Assembly: GCA_002792995.1 (NCBI GenBank)
Contig: PFPJ01000064.1
Location: 1-36,437, forward strand
Length of the DNA: 36,437 nucleotides
Reading direction: 5' to 3'
Origin: Candidatus Magasanikbacteria bacterium CG_4_10_14_0_2_um_filter_41_10
GTDB lineage: Bacteria > Patescibacteriota > Patescibacteriia > Magasanikbacterales > UBA922
Within the stretch, counting starts at the first letter, position 1, and every line of letters starts with the position of its first letter. Below are positions 1-8,787 of the stretch, piece after piece. Below the pieces are notes generated by a model. It was not told the origin of the DNA. It saw nothing but the letters and a program-made list of their open reading frames with translations, and did not search any database. Both the position numbers and the translations under genes were made by a program.

Positions 1-1
1 A

Positions 2-880
2 ATTTTTTTGACAGGTGGAAATGGTTTCATTGGTAGAAATATCATTGAGCAACTTGGTGGCACCTATACAATATATGCACCCTCACGAAGTGAGCTGGAT
101 TTGTTGGATAGTAATGCCGTATATACATATTTGCAGAAATATCCTGTAGATATTGTTATTCATGCAGCAAATATTGGTGGAAAGCGAAATAGTACTGATA
201 CCGGTGATTGGGAAGAAAAAAATATGGCTATGTTCCAACATATCATAGCAGCAAAAGAATTTTTTTCACGTATGATCATGTTGGGATCGGGGGCAGAATA
301 TGACAAGAGTAAAGCAATATCTTTGGTTTCTGAAGAAGATTTTGGCACTTCAGTCCCAAAAGATGGATATGGAAAATGTAAATGGGACATATCAAATTTT
401 GCCGAACAGGTTGATTACATTACACATTTGCGCCTTTTTGCTATGTTTGGCCCGTATGAAGATTATAGAGTCCGATGTATATCAAATAATATCTGTAGAG
501 CGATATATAATATCCCATTACGCGTAAACCAAAATGTTTATTTTGATTACACGTATATAGATGATTTGGTTCGTATCATTGATTGGTTTCTACAGCAGGA
601 GACTGTGTTGTATAAACACTATAACATTTGTTCTAATCGACAGGTTGATTTGGTATCTCTTGCTCAGCTTATTCAAAAATTTTCTAAAAATGAAGTGGAA
701 ATTCAAGTGGCTAAACCAGGATTTGGAAATGAGTATACTGGAAACAATGATAGGTTACTTGCTGAGTTGGGTGATTTTCAGTTTACACCAATTGAAGAAG
801 CTATTCGATTATTGTATACATGGTATGAACAACGAAAGCCCACTATAGACAAGGAATCTTTGTTTTTTGATGGAAGATAA
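2..880 (+). CDS. NAD-dependent epimerase/dehydratase (extended SDR), 5' partial
   Basis: This is an extended short-chain dehydrogenase/reductase of the sugar-nucleotide epimerase/dehydratase class. The reading frame is open to the left edge: the codons before the TTG at position 8 read I-F, so the usual hydrophobic first strand is cut off and the true start lies outside the window. The Rossmann dinucleotide motif TGGNGFIG lies at the very start and a YGKCK (YxxxK) catalytic pair sits about 120 residues later, both as expected for the family. The length is close to full, so only a few N-terminal residues are missing. It lies just upstream of the CDP-tyvelose genes, so it probably reduces or epimerises a nucleotide sugar for the same glycan. 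The exact substrate cannot be read from the sequence. Confidence 0.8.
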   Translation: MFLTGGNGFIGRNIIEQLGGTYTIYAPSRSELDLLDSNAVYTYLQKYPVDIVIHAANIGGKRNSTDTGDWEEKNMAMFQHIIAAKEFFSRMIMLGSGAEYDKSKAISLVSEEDFGTSVPKDGYGKCKWDISNFAEQVDYITHLRLFAMFGPYEDYRVRCISNNICRAIYNIPLRVNQNVYFDYTYIDDLVRIIDWFLQQETVLYKHYNICSNRQVDLVSLAQLIQKFSKNEVEIQVAKPGFGNEYTGNNDRLLAELGDFQFTPIEEAIRLLYTWYEQRKPTIDKESLFFDGR

Positions 881-906
881 AAGGTTTTTTTTGGGATAGT
901 ACAGGG

Positions 907-935
907 TTGAAATTTATAGTATATATTGATAACAT
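907..935 (+). promoter_or_regulatory. possible sigma70-type promoter upstream of rfbH
   Basis: TTGAAA (907-912) and TAACAT (930-935) are separated by 17 bases in the 75-base gap before the dehydrase gene. This would place transcription start about 14 bases before the ATG at 956. The gap is AT-rich, so a chance match is possible. Confidence 0.35.
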
Positions 936-955
936 AGATTCATAAAAATTTTAAT

Positions 956-2254
956 ATGGATGATACATTAGTAGAAGCAGTTATTGCTACATATAGAGAA
1001 AAATTTCCGTCACGAACGTTTACCCCGGGTGAGTCTTTTGTACCTGTTTCCGGAAAAATATTTGATGAACACGAGATGCTCAATATGGTCGAAGCGGTGA
1101 TGGATGGGTGGTGGACTGGAGGGCGTTTTTCAGATCTATTTGAGCGCCGTCTTGCAAAATGGGTGGGCGTAAAATATGCAGCACTGGTAAATTCCGGTTC
1201 CTCTGCAAATCTGGTTGCTTTTTCAGCTCTCACGTCAATGAAGTTGGGAGAAAAGCGTCTGAAGCCTGGTGATGAGGTTATCAGTGTCGCTGCAGGATTT
1301 CCAACAACGGTGAATCCCATCGTCCAACATGGACTGATTCCAGTCTTTGTCGATGTAGAACTCGGCACATACAATGTATCGATTGAACACATTAAAAAAG
1401 CAATCACTCCAAAGACTCGCGCGATCTTTCTAGCGCATACCCTTGGGAATCCATACGATCTGGACGAGATCGTTGCACTTTGTGAAGAACATGATCTGTG
1501 GTTTATAGAGGACAATTGTGATGGCCTTGGTTCACAATACAATGGCAAAAAAACAGGAACATTCGGTCATGTCGCAACCTGTAGTTTTTATCCAGCGCAC
1601 CACATCACTATGGGAGAGGGAGGAGCTGTGTTTACCAATAATCCACGATTATTCAAAATTATCGAGTCCATCCGTGATTGGGGGAGAGATTGTTGGTGTG
1701 ATACCGGGAAGGATGATACCTGTGGAAAGCGTTTTTGTTGGCAACTTGGTGATTTGCCGTTTGGATATGACCACAAATATACCTACTCTGAGCTTGGGTA
1801 TAATTTGAAAGTTACTGATATGCAAGCTGCGCTTGGGTTGGCACAACTGGAAAAGCTTGATGGTTTCGTAGAAAAACGAAAAGAAAATTTTGCGTATTTG
1901 TACGAACATCTAAAGAAATTTGAGAAGTACTTTATTCTTCCACAATGGTCAGAAAAGGCAGAACCAAGTTGGTTTGGATTTCTCCTCAGTGTAAAAGAGG
2001 ATGCTGGATTTACTCGTACAGATATTATTCAGTTTTTGAATCAGAAAAAGATTGGAACTCGATTACTCTTTGCTGGAAATATTACCAAACAGCCGTATTT
2101 TGTTGAACGACAGATACCTTTCCGTGTAGAAGGAACACTGGATAATACCGACTTTATTATGAATAATACGTTTTGGATTGGGGTATATCCAGGTATCACA
2201 GAGGACATGTTGGAGTATGTCGTAAAAAATATACAAGAGTTTATAAATAAATAA
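956..2254 (+). CDS. rfbH: CDP-4-keto-6-deoxy-D-glucose 3-dehydrase (E1), RfbH/DdhC type
   Basis: This is a DegT/DnrJ/EryC1/StrS-fold enzyme that removes the C3 hydroxyl of CDP-4-keto-6-deoxyglucose, using pyridoxamine phosphate and a [2Fe-2S] cluster. Two diagnostic features separate it from ordinary sugar aminotransferases. The PLP-binding lysine position is a histidine (H215 in the motif PAHHITMGEGG). Cysteines C188, C246, C248 and C256 have the spacing C-x57-C-x1-C-x7-C described for the E1 iron-sulfur cluster. At 432 residues it is the normal length for RfbH. The ATG at 956 has no Shine-Dalgarno sequence, only an AT-rich leader. It is followed by the 4-reductase and 2-epimerase genes, in the order seen in Salmonella rfb loci. 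The reductase that re-reduces E1 (E3, AscD/DdhD) is not in the window. Confidence 0.94.
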   Translation: MDDTLVEAVIATYREKFPSRTFTPGESFVPVSGKIFDEHEMLNMVEAVMDGWWTGGRFSDLFERRLAKWVGVKYAALVNSGSSANLVAFSALTSMKLGEKRLKPGDEVISVAAGFPTTVNPIVQHGLIPVFVDVELGTYNVSIEHIKKAITPKTRAIFLAHTLGNPYDLDEIVALCEEHDLWFIEDNCDGLGSQYNGKKTGTFGHVATCSFYPAHHITMGEGGAVFTNNPRLFKIIESIRDWGRDCWCDTGKDDTCGKRFCWQLGDLPFGYDHKYTYSELGYNLKVTDMQAALGLAQLEKLDGFVEKRKENFAYLYEHLKKFEKYFILPQWSEKAEPSWFGFLLSVKEDAGFTRTDIIQFLNQKKIGTRLLFAGNITKQPYFVERQIPFRVEGTLDNTDFIMNNTFWIGVYPGITEDMLEYVVKNIQEFINK

Positions 2255-2290
2255 CGTCCTAGTTATTTATTGCAAGTATTTATTGTGATT

Positions 2291-3196
2291 GTGTCAATTT
2301 CAAATAATAAGACAATACTGTTAACAGGTGCAACAGGGTACCTTGGTGGAAATGTCTTAAAAGAATTAGTTCATAATACGACCTATAAGATTATTATTTT
2401 AAAAAGATCTTTTTCAGATACAAAAAGAATAATTGATTGTTTGGGTACTGTAACGTATTACAATCTAGACGAAGTATCGCTAGAAGAGATTTTTTTGGAA
2501 AATAACATTGATATAATTTTGCACTGCGCAACGGACTATGGACGAAAAAGTGTAGATCCTATGCAAGTTATTGAGGCCAATCTCATCTTACCTGTAAAAT
2601 TGTTAGAACTTGGAAAGAATCATGGTATAACATGCTTTATTAATACAGATACTATTTTGGATAAGAGAATAAACCATTATTCACTTTCCAAAAAACAATT
2701 TAAAGACTGGCTTTTTTCGTATAGAGAGAGTATTGCTTGCGTGAATGTTACATTAGAACATTTTTATGGTCCTTTTGATGACAAGACTAAATTTGTCTCT
2801 TACATCGTGAATAGTCTTCTGGAAGATGTGGAAAAAATTGATCTTACCAAAGGAGAACAAAAAAGAGACTTCGTTTTTATTGAGGATGTCGTGAATGCCT
2901 TTTCAAAAATAATTGATTCCTCAGCACATTTAAAAAAAGGTTTTTTTGAGTTTGAAATTGGGAGCGACAGCATGGTGACCATTAAAGAACTTGTTTTGAT
3001 GATTGCTGAAATTATGAAAAATACAAAAACAGCATTACATTTTGGTGCATTGCCATACAGAGAAAATGAAGTGATGGAAGGTTTGGCAGATGTTACTGCA
3101 ATTAAAAAATTGGGATGGTCGGCGCAGTATTCATTGTATGATGGATTAAAAAAAATGATTGATCAGGAATTACAAGAGTATAATAAAAATATATGA
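2291..3196 (+). CDS. rfbS: CDP-paratose synthase-like (CDP-abequose synthase-like) 4-reductase SDR
   Basis: This is an extended SDR that should reduce the C4 keto group of CDP-3,6-dideoxy-4-keto-glucose. The nucleotide motif TGATGYLG is near the N-terminus and the catalytic pair appears as YSLSK. Segments such as ATDYGRKS, LEHFYGPFD and GEQKRDFVFIEDVVNAF resemble, from memory, both paratose synthase (RfbS/Prt) and abequose synthase (RfbJ). The neighbouring epimerase uses CDP-paratose, which favours the paratose assignment, but the stereochemistry cannot be settled by eye. The frame extends up to a TTG at 2270. GTG at 2291 is preferred because it gives a conventional short N-terminus before the first beta strand. 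Its stop codon overlaps the next start by 4 bases, so translation is probably coupled. Confidence 0.85.
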   Translation: MSISNNKTILLTGATGYLGGNVLKELVHNTTYKIIILKRSFSDTKRIIDCLGTVTYYNLDEVSLEEIFLENNIDIILHCATDYGRKSVDPMQVIEANLILPVKLLELGKNHGITCFINTDTILDKRINHYSLSKKQFKDWLFSYRESIACVNVTLEHFYGPFDDKTKFVSYIVNSLLEDVEKIDLTKGEQKRDFVFIEDVVNAFSKIIDSSAHLKKGFFEFEIGSDSMVTIKELVLMIAEIMKNTKTALHFGALPYRENEVMEGLADVTAIKKLGWSAQYSLYDGLKKMIDQELQEYNKNI

Positions 3197-4215
3197 AATA
3201 CCTTATAACGGGTGGTTGTGGTTTTTTGGGTTCAAATCTTGCTGAAGAAGTATTGCAGAGAGGAGATGAGCTTGTCATTTTTGATAATTTATCAAGATAT
3301 GGTTCGAAAAAAAATCTTCTTTGGTTAAAAAGTATTGGTGACTTTACATTTATTCATGGTGATATACGGAATGCGAATGATGTGGATGTGTTGATTTCAC
3401 ACGAGATGCCGGATGTTATTTTTCATCTTGCTGGCCAAGTCGCCATGACCACATCTATCCAAAACCCTCGGAAAGATTTTGAAATAAATGCACTGGGGAC
3501 ATTTAATCTTCTTGACGCTGTAAGAAAATATTCTGCTCACTCAGCGGTTATCTATTCATCCACAAATAAAGTATATGGAGATTTGGAATGGCTTACCTAT
3601 GAAGAAAAAGAGGAACGATACGAAATAACAGAATATCCAAATGGTCTGCCAGAATCGATTCCGCTATCATTTTCATCGCCGTATGGCTGTTCAAAAGGGT
3701 CGGCTGATCAGTATATGATTGATTTCCATCGTATATTTGATTTGAAGACTGTGGTGTTTAGACATTCCTCGATGTATGGTGGTAGGCAATTTTCTACAAC
3801 AGATCAAGGATGGATTGGGTGGTTTTGTGAGCAGGCTCTCAAAACAGCAAATCATGGTATAAGAGAACCGTTTACTATTTCAGGGAATGGAAAACAAGTC
3901 CGAGATGTTCTTCATGCAAAAGACATGGTTGATGTATATTTTTTGGCTGCAGCAAACGTGGATACGATACAGGGAGAAGTATTTAACATTGGAGGCGGCA
4001 TTACCAATAGTTTGTCTTTATTGGAACTTTTTCATATATTGGAGAACAAATTGAATATAACGTTAGAGTACAAAAATTTGCCTCCGAGAGCGTGTGATCA
4101 AAAGGTCTTTGTTGCTGACATACAAAAAGCAAAAGAATTGATAGGTTGGAATCCAAAAATTGATACAATCTCAGGCATTAGCATGATGTTAGAGTGGACA
4201 CAACATATAATATAG
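3193..4215 (+). CDS. rfbE: CDP-paratose 2-epimerase (CDP-tyvelose epimerase)
   Basis: This extended SDR interconverts CDP-paratose and CDP-tyvelose by epimerisation at C2, with tightly bound NAD. The N-terminus (ITGGCGFLGSNLAEE), HLAGQVAMTTSIQNP, IYSSTNKVYGDLE, SPYGCSKGSADQYM, FRHSSMYGGRQF and QGWIGWFCEQA match the RfbE/Tyv protein of Salmonella group D as I recall it. The catalytic pair is in YGCSK. At 340 residues it is essentially the same length as the known enzyme. It overlaps the preceding 4-reductase by 4 bases (ATGA), forming a dideoxyhexose cassette with rfbH. This is the gene that defines the end product as a tyvelose-type sugar. Confidence 0.94.
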   Translation: MKYLITGGCGFLGSNLAEEVLQRGDELVIFDNLSRYGSKKNLLWLKSIGDFTFIHGDIRNANDVDVLISHEMPDVIFHLAGQVAMTTSIQNPRKDFEINALGTFNLLDAVRKYSAHSAVIYSSTNKVYGDLEWLTYEEKEERYEITEYPNGLPESIPLSFSSPYGCSKGSADQYMIDFHRIFDLKTVVFRHSSMYGGRQFSTTDQGWIGWFCEQALKTANHGIREPFTISGNGKQVRDVLHAKDMVDVYFLAAANVDTIQGEVFNIGGGITNSLSLLELFHILENKLNITLEYKNLPPRACDQKVFVADIQKAKELIGWNPKIDTISGISMMLEWTQHII

Positions 4216-4219
4216 TTTT

Positions 4220-4912
4220 ATGGAAAAAAAAGAATTAAGTATTATTATTCCATCATATTTGGAAGAGGAAAATTTGAATATTATTCTTCCTCGAATTAAT
4301 CATGTTTTACAGGAGATAGGTAATAGTGAAGTATTAGTGATTGATACCGAAGAAGCAATGGATAACACCAAAAAAATATGTGAGGAGAATGCTGTGAGAT
4401 ATATAAACAGAATTGGCGGAAATACCTATGGAGATGCAATACGAACAGGGATAGAACAATCAAATAGCGTATACACCATTTTCATGGATGCTGATGGCTC
4501 CCATGACCCTGAATTTATCAAAAATTTGTATGAAAACAAAGCGGAACAAGATGTAGTGATCGCATCTCGGTATATTGAGGGTGGAGATACTGATAATAGC
4601 AAAATGCTTATTTTGATGAGTTTGATAGTAAATTCGTTGTATGCCTTTGTTCTCAATATTAAGTGTAAAGATATTTCTAACAGCTTTAAGTTATACCATA
4701 CGGTTGATTTAAAAGATTTGAAGCTTTATTGTAATAATTTTGATATTGTTGAAGAAATCCTGTTTAAACTAAAAAAGAAAAAAAAGGAGTTGCATATTAA
4801 AGAATTACCCTTTCTTTTCAAAAAAAGAATGTTTGGTACAACAAAAAGAAATTTATTTTTGTTTATTTTGACATATTTTATTACAATTATTAAATTGCGC
4901 TTTGGGAAATAA
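4220..4912 (+). CDS. family 2 glycosyltransferase, DPM1/polyprenyl-phosphate type
   Basis: This is a GT-A fold glycosyltransferase of family 2. The N-terminal strand ELSIIIPSYLEEEN, the DADGSHDP metal-binding DxD segment and the following ASRYIEGGDT block are typical of dolichol/undecaprenyl-phosphate mannosyltransferase-like enzymes. At 230 residues it is a catalytic domain only, with no clear C-terminal transmembrane pair beyond weak hydrophobic stretches. It starts 4 bases after rfbE and is followed after 8 bases by a very large membrane protein. Such enzymes often load a sugar onto a lipid carrier for a GT-C enzyme, which is a plausible but unproven role for this pair. Confidence 0.82.
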   Translation: MEKKELSIIIPSYLEEENLNIILPRINHVLQEIGNSEVLVIDTEEAMDNTKKICEENAVRYINRIGGNTYGDAIRTGIEQSNSVYTIFMDADGSHDPEFIKNLYENKAEQDVVIASRYIEGGDTDNSKMLILMSLIVNSLYAFVLNIKCKDISNSFKLYHTVDLKDLKLYCNNFDIVEEILFKLKKKKKELHIKELPFLFKKRMFGTTKRNLFLFILTYFITIIKLRFGK

Positions 4913-4920
4913 TCTGTATT

Positions 4921-7677
4921 ATGAAGAATATATTCTTGTACCTAGATATAGCTATTCAAGATACCGTGCTGTTTATCAAAAATAATCTATTGGCGGTTAT
5001 CGTATCCGCGCTCTTTTTATTTGGAGTGATTTGGATGGGGTCTGTCATTTCTGTGGTTACGAGTCGTGATATTCTTGATCCATTGACGGTTCAGATAGAT
5101 GGAATAGGAGATGACTCGCTGTCATCGGTGAAGGTCTTGTCGATACTTTCTCGTGCAGGGAATACAGTATATTTAGCGTCTCTTCCAGGACATGCAAATG
5201 AATGGTATAACCCTGGTAAGACATTTATTAGTAAGATATTAGTTGGCTTCAAAACAGAACATTTGGAACAACATTTTATGGTGACTGTGAGTCTTGGCGA
5301 TACGCATTTCACTTATACAAAAGAACAGTTTTTGGATCAGTGGAAGAAGGTAGATGCCAAGAATGATGCATCATTCTTGTATAGTTCAGAAGGTAGTTCT
5401 GAGTATGTCTTGTATGAAGCCCCTGGAAATGTACAGTCGCATCCATTGCATGTTTCATTTGCTCCGCACATCTTTTCTAGTATCAATTTCAATGCGAGCG
5501 AAAAATTGATACAAAAGCCACTCTTTCAGAGCATAAAAATATTTTTCTTAACTGAGATCATGGTGTTATTGATTTTTGTGTTGTTGAACACATATAGAAA
5601 AATAAATCACATTGCATTTGATAAGAGAGAGACGCTGGTGTACCGAAGACGGTATCTTCTTTTTGTATTAAGTGTTGTATCTACTTTTGTTCTTATCGGT
5701 ATATTTGACATCTTGGTAAGGATTTTTTACAAACCTGATACATTACACGTTTTCATGGATGCCTCAAAAATATATTTAAACAGTACATTACCGGCTTTTT
5801 TGCCAAAACCAGTTGAAAGAGTGCAGTTTATGTATAGCATTATGTTCAGTCCATTTTTATTACTATTTTCGTTTGGTTTTTGGAAACGATATATCGTTCA
5901 TGCCACAAAAGAAAAAATTGAGCGTCTTTATCAATTTTTGATGATTGCACTTCCTCATATCGTATTTGCCATAGTCTATATTGGACTTGCCGTGAGCAAT
6001 TTTTTGTATGTCAGCACCAGCTTTTCATTTCATGGGATAGGGAAGTATCTATATGCGTTACTGCTGTTTCCCTTGGGTGTATATGGTATGTTGTTTATGA
6101 AAAAAAAATATAGTACAAGATATATATCATATGCACTTTATATTTTTTATGGCATATGTTTATCTAGTATACTGCTTATAAATGTATTTCCATATAATAT
6201 TTTTACTGAATTGAACGATGCATTTCATCTTGACCCTGTGTTTTATCCGATGTCACAGGTCATGATGGGAAAGACTATGTTAGTAAATCTCGGTGGTTTG
6301 TATGGGTTATATCCAGTATTTTTGCAACCCATTTTTCAGTTGGCGGGCTTGAGTGTGTTATCGTTTACATCAGTTATGGCGTTTTTGCTTGTGTTGAGTT
6401 ATGTTGTTATGTTTTTATTTCTAAAACGAGAAGTAAAACATCCCTTCATTGTATGTATTGGTTTTGCAACTATTTTGTTTTATTATTTGGAAAATGGAAA
6501 TAATGCCATTTCATACTTTCAATATTGGCCAATACGTATACTTTTTCCTAGTCTGGCACTATTACTTATTTCTGTATATGTAAAACACAAAAAGAGAGTA
6601 TGGTACTATCTCATTTTTGCAATGAGCGGACTTTCTATTTTGTGGAATTTAGATTCTGGAATCATTATCTTTCTCTCATGGATGATTACATTGGTATATA
6701 GTGAATTTCTTACAATTCAAAAGAATAGATCTTCGGTGTTGCGTATATTTCGTCATATTGTAGTTGGGTGTCTTACTGTTGGATTAACTTTTTTGATGTA
6801 TAGCGTGTATGCATATCTGCGAAGTGGTTCTTTTGCTGATATGACAATGTTGTGGCAGTATCAAAAATTATTTTTTGCTGGCTACTTTATGATACCAATG
6901 CCATTCCCTCATGTATGGATAGTCGCAGCATTAATATTTCTTGTTGGCCTCCTACTGGCGGTAAAAGGGTGGCTGAATAAGGAAGAACGATCTAATCCTG
7001 ACATGAGAGCAAAAAATATTGTTATCTTTTTTCTTACTGTTATGGGACTTGGTTTGTTTACCTACTATGAAGGAAGATCACATGATTTGACATTTTATGG
7101 GCCAATGTTCACTGTCATATTATTATTGACCCTTTTTGCTGATATTCTGTATCAGAACTACGTGACACATACAGAACGGTATGGCTATGGAATTTTCTTT
7201 TTGTTTATTTTCTTTTTTCTTTTTTCATCACCAATTAATTTAATTGCTAATTCTGGGAAATATTATTCTTGGGTTACGACGAGAGCGTCCACTCTATTGC
7301 AGGGTTCTCAGACAATGATGACCAGAAATGTTGATTTTATACAAAGTCATACTACGAGGGGAGAACATATCATTATTTTTTCAAAGAAGTTTTATGATGG
7401 AATATTTTATGGTGAATCTAGAACAAGATCATCAATGGATATTTCTGCTTCTACAGATATTTTTTTCAAAAGCGAAGTTGAATATCTGATGCATTTTTTG
7501 AAATGCAATACAAATGATAAAGTTTTTGTATACCCTTCTTCTGACTATGCGTATTATGATGATTACGTAGATGATATACTACGTAATGAGTATAGTGTCG
7601 TTGACAAAAGTACTGATGATATGGTTTTTCTGATGAAAAATGTAAGTAGCACTGTAAGTGAAGGTTGTATTGATTAA
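4921..7677 (+). CDS. large polytopic membrane protein, possible GT-C-type glycosyltransferase
   Basis: I do not recognise a named family. The 918-residue protein has one N-terminal membrane segment (about residues 24-46), then a soluble, probably extracytoplasmic stretch of about 160 residues. About 16 further hydrophobic segments run from near residue 208 to 780, followed by a soluble C-terminal domain of about 130 residues. Multi-span proteins next to a DPM1-like transferase are commonly lipid-sugar-dependent GT-C enzymes, so that is the leading guess. A polymerase (Wzy-like) or a lipoprotein-style assembly factor are alternatives. No catalytic motif could be assigned. The start ATG at 4921 follows the previous stop by 8 bases, without a ribosome binding site. 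Confidence 0.7.
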   Translation: MKNIFLYLDIAIQDTVLFIKNNLLAVIVSALFLFGVIWMGSVISVVTSRDILDPLTVQIDGIGDDSLSSVKVLSILSRAGNTVYLASLPGHANEWYNPGKTFISKILVGFKTEHLEQHFMVTVSLGDTHFTYTKEQFLDQWKKVDAKNDASFLYSSEGSSEYVLYEAPGNVQSHPLHVSFAPHIFSSINFNASEKLIQKPLFQSIKIFFLTEIMVLLIFVLLNTYRKINHIAFDKRETLVYRRRYLLFVLSVVSTFVLIGIFDILVRIFYKPDTLHVFMDASKIYLNSTLPAFLPKPVERVQFMYSIMFSPFLLLFSFGFWKRYIVHATKEKIERLYQFLMIALPHIVFAIVYIGLAVSNFLYVSTSFSFHGIGKYLYALLLFPLGVYGMLFMKKKYSTRYISYALYIFYGICLSSILLINVFPYNIFTELNDAFHLDPVFYPMSQVMMGKTMLVNLGGLYGLYPVFLQPIFQLAGLSVLSFTSVMAFLLVLSYVVMFLFLKREVKHPFIVCIGFATILFYYLENGNNAISYFQYWPIRILFPSLALLLISVYVKHKKRVWYYLIFAMSGLSILWNLDSGIIIFLSWMITLVYSEFLTIQKNRSSVLRIFRHIVVGCLTVGLTFLMYSVYAYLRSGSFADMTMLWQYQKLFFAGYFMIPMPFPHVWIVAALIFLVGLLLAVKGWLNKEERSNPDMRAKNIVIFFLTVMGLGLFTYYEGRSHDLTFYGPMFTVILLLTLFADILYQNYVTHTERYGYGIFFLFIFFFLFSSPINLIANSGKYYSWVTTRASTLLQGSQTMMTRNVDFIQSHTTRGEHIIIFSKKFYDGIFYGESRTRSSMDISASTDIFFKSEVEYLMHFLKCNTNDKVFVYPSSDYAYYDDYVDDILRNEYSVVDKSTDDMVFLMKNVSSTVSEGCID

Positions 7678-7727
7678 GGAAGAGAGGGTGTGGTAGCCTA
7701 CTATATACAAATGTAAATTGAAAACAT

Positions 7728-8786
7728 ATGATTGATCCTAAACATATACATGAAAAAGATTTTGAATTTATTGTAAACCAACCGTTACCTTGGAAAAATC
7801 TGGAAGGAAAGGTCGTTTTGGTTACTGGTGCGAGTGGTATGATCGCATCGCGTATGGTCGAAGTACTTTTGTATTTAAATAAAAAAGTGTTTACAAAAAA
7901 GAGTACTATCTATGCCGTTGTACGAGATAAGGGCAAGGCTCTTCAGCGATTTGATCAGTATGTCAATGATGAACATCTCAACATAATTGTTGGAGATGTG
8001 AGTCAGCCTCTTTCATTTGATAAAAAAGTGGATGTGATTATCCATGCAGCCAGTCAAGCGAGCCCAATTTATTTTGGTAAAGATCCTGTTGGAACGCTCT
8101 TGCCAAATGTAGTGGGGACATATCATTTACTTGAGTTGGCACGGCGTGATTCTGTAGATAGTTTTTTATTTATTAGCTCTGGCGAAGTATATGGTGAAGT
8201 GACAGATGAACAAGTACCCATCAAAGAAACGACGTTTGGATACATAGATATAAATAATTTGAGGGCTTGTTATTCTGAAAGTAAAAGAATGGGGGAAACG
8301 ATGTGTGTGAGTTGGTTTCATCAGTTTGGTGTCCCTGTGAAGATTGTAAGACCTTTCCATATTTATGGATACGGACTAAAACCTCATGATGGAAGAGTAT
8401 TCGGAGATTTTATTTTTGATATTGTGAATAGGCGAGATATTGTTATGAAAAGTGATGGTCAAGTAAAACGATCGTTTTGTTATTTGGCGGATGCTGTAGC
8501 AGGTTTTTTTACCGTATTACTGAAAGGAGAACTATGTTCTGTCTACAATGTTGGCAATGATACCACGGTGATAACAATAATTGATCTAGCGAATAGGTTG
8601 GTTACCCTGTTTCCAGAGCGTGATCTCAAGGTTATAAAGAAAGAAAGAATTTTGTCCAAAGGATATCTACAAAGTAGTGTAATTAGTACATATCCTGATA
8701 TTACAAAAATTAAACAATTGGGATGGAAGCCTGTTTTTTCTATTGAAGAAGGATTTACACGGGCCATAGAAAGTATAGAATCATAA
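7728..8786 (+). CDS. NAD-dependent epimerase/dehydratase, UDP-glucuronate decarboxylase-like SDR
   Basis: This extended SDR is 352 residues long and has about 25 extra residues before the Rossmann motif. That motif reads TGASGMIAS, with alanine where the last glycine of GxxGxxG is usual. The catalytic region has ISSGEVYGE and the pair in YSESK. The block IIHAASQASPIYFGKDP resembles the HLACPASP region of UDP-glucuronate decarboxylases and related dehydratases. It does not resemble CDP-glucose 4,6-dehydratase (RfbG), so it does not fill that gap in the tyvelose route. It begins 50 bases after the membrane protein and abuts the next glycosyltransferase with a 1-base gap. The substrate is not known. 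Confidence 0.8.
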   Translation: MIDPKHIHEKDFEFIVNQPLPWKNLEGKVVLVTGASGMIASRMVEVLLYLNKKVFTKKSTIYAVVRDKGKALQRFDQYVNDEHLNIIVGDVSQPLSFDKKVDVIIHAASQASPIYFGKDPVGTLLPNVVGTYHLLELARRDSVDSFLFISSGEVYGEVTDEQVPIKETTFGYIDINNLRACYSESKRMGETMCVSWFHQFGVPVKIVRPFHIYGYGLKPHDGRVFGDFIFDIVNRRDIVMKSDGQVKRSFCYLADAVAGFFTVLLKGELCSVYNVGNDTTVITIIDLANRLVTLFPERDLKVIKKERILSKGYLQSSVISTYPDITKIKQLGWKPVFSIEEGFTRAIESIES

Positions 8787-8787
8787 T

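Noticed and set aside
940..1548. 202-residue open frame opposite rfbH
   Set aside because: It is a shadow of a convincingly assigned gene, with low-complexity serine/threonine-rich content and no motif.
7728..8786. Candidate for the missing CDP-glucose 4,6-dehydratase (RfbG)
   Set aside because: Its motifs are nearer to UDP-glucuronate decarboxylase-like SDRs and do not match the RfbG sequence as I recall it.
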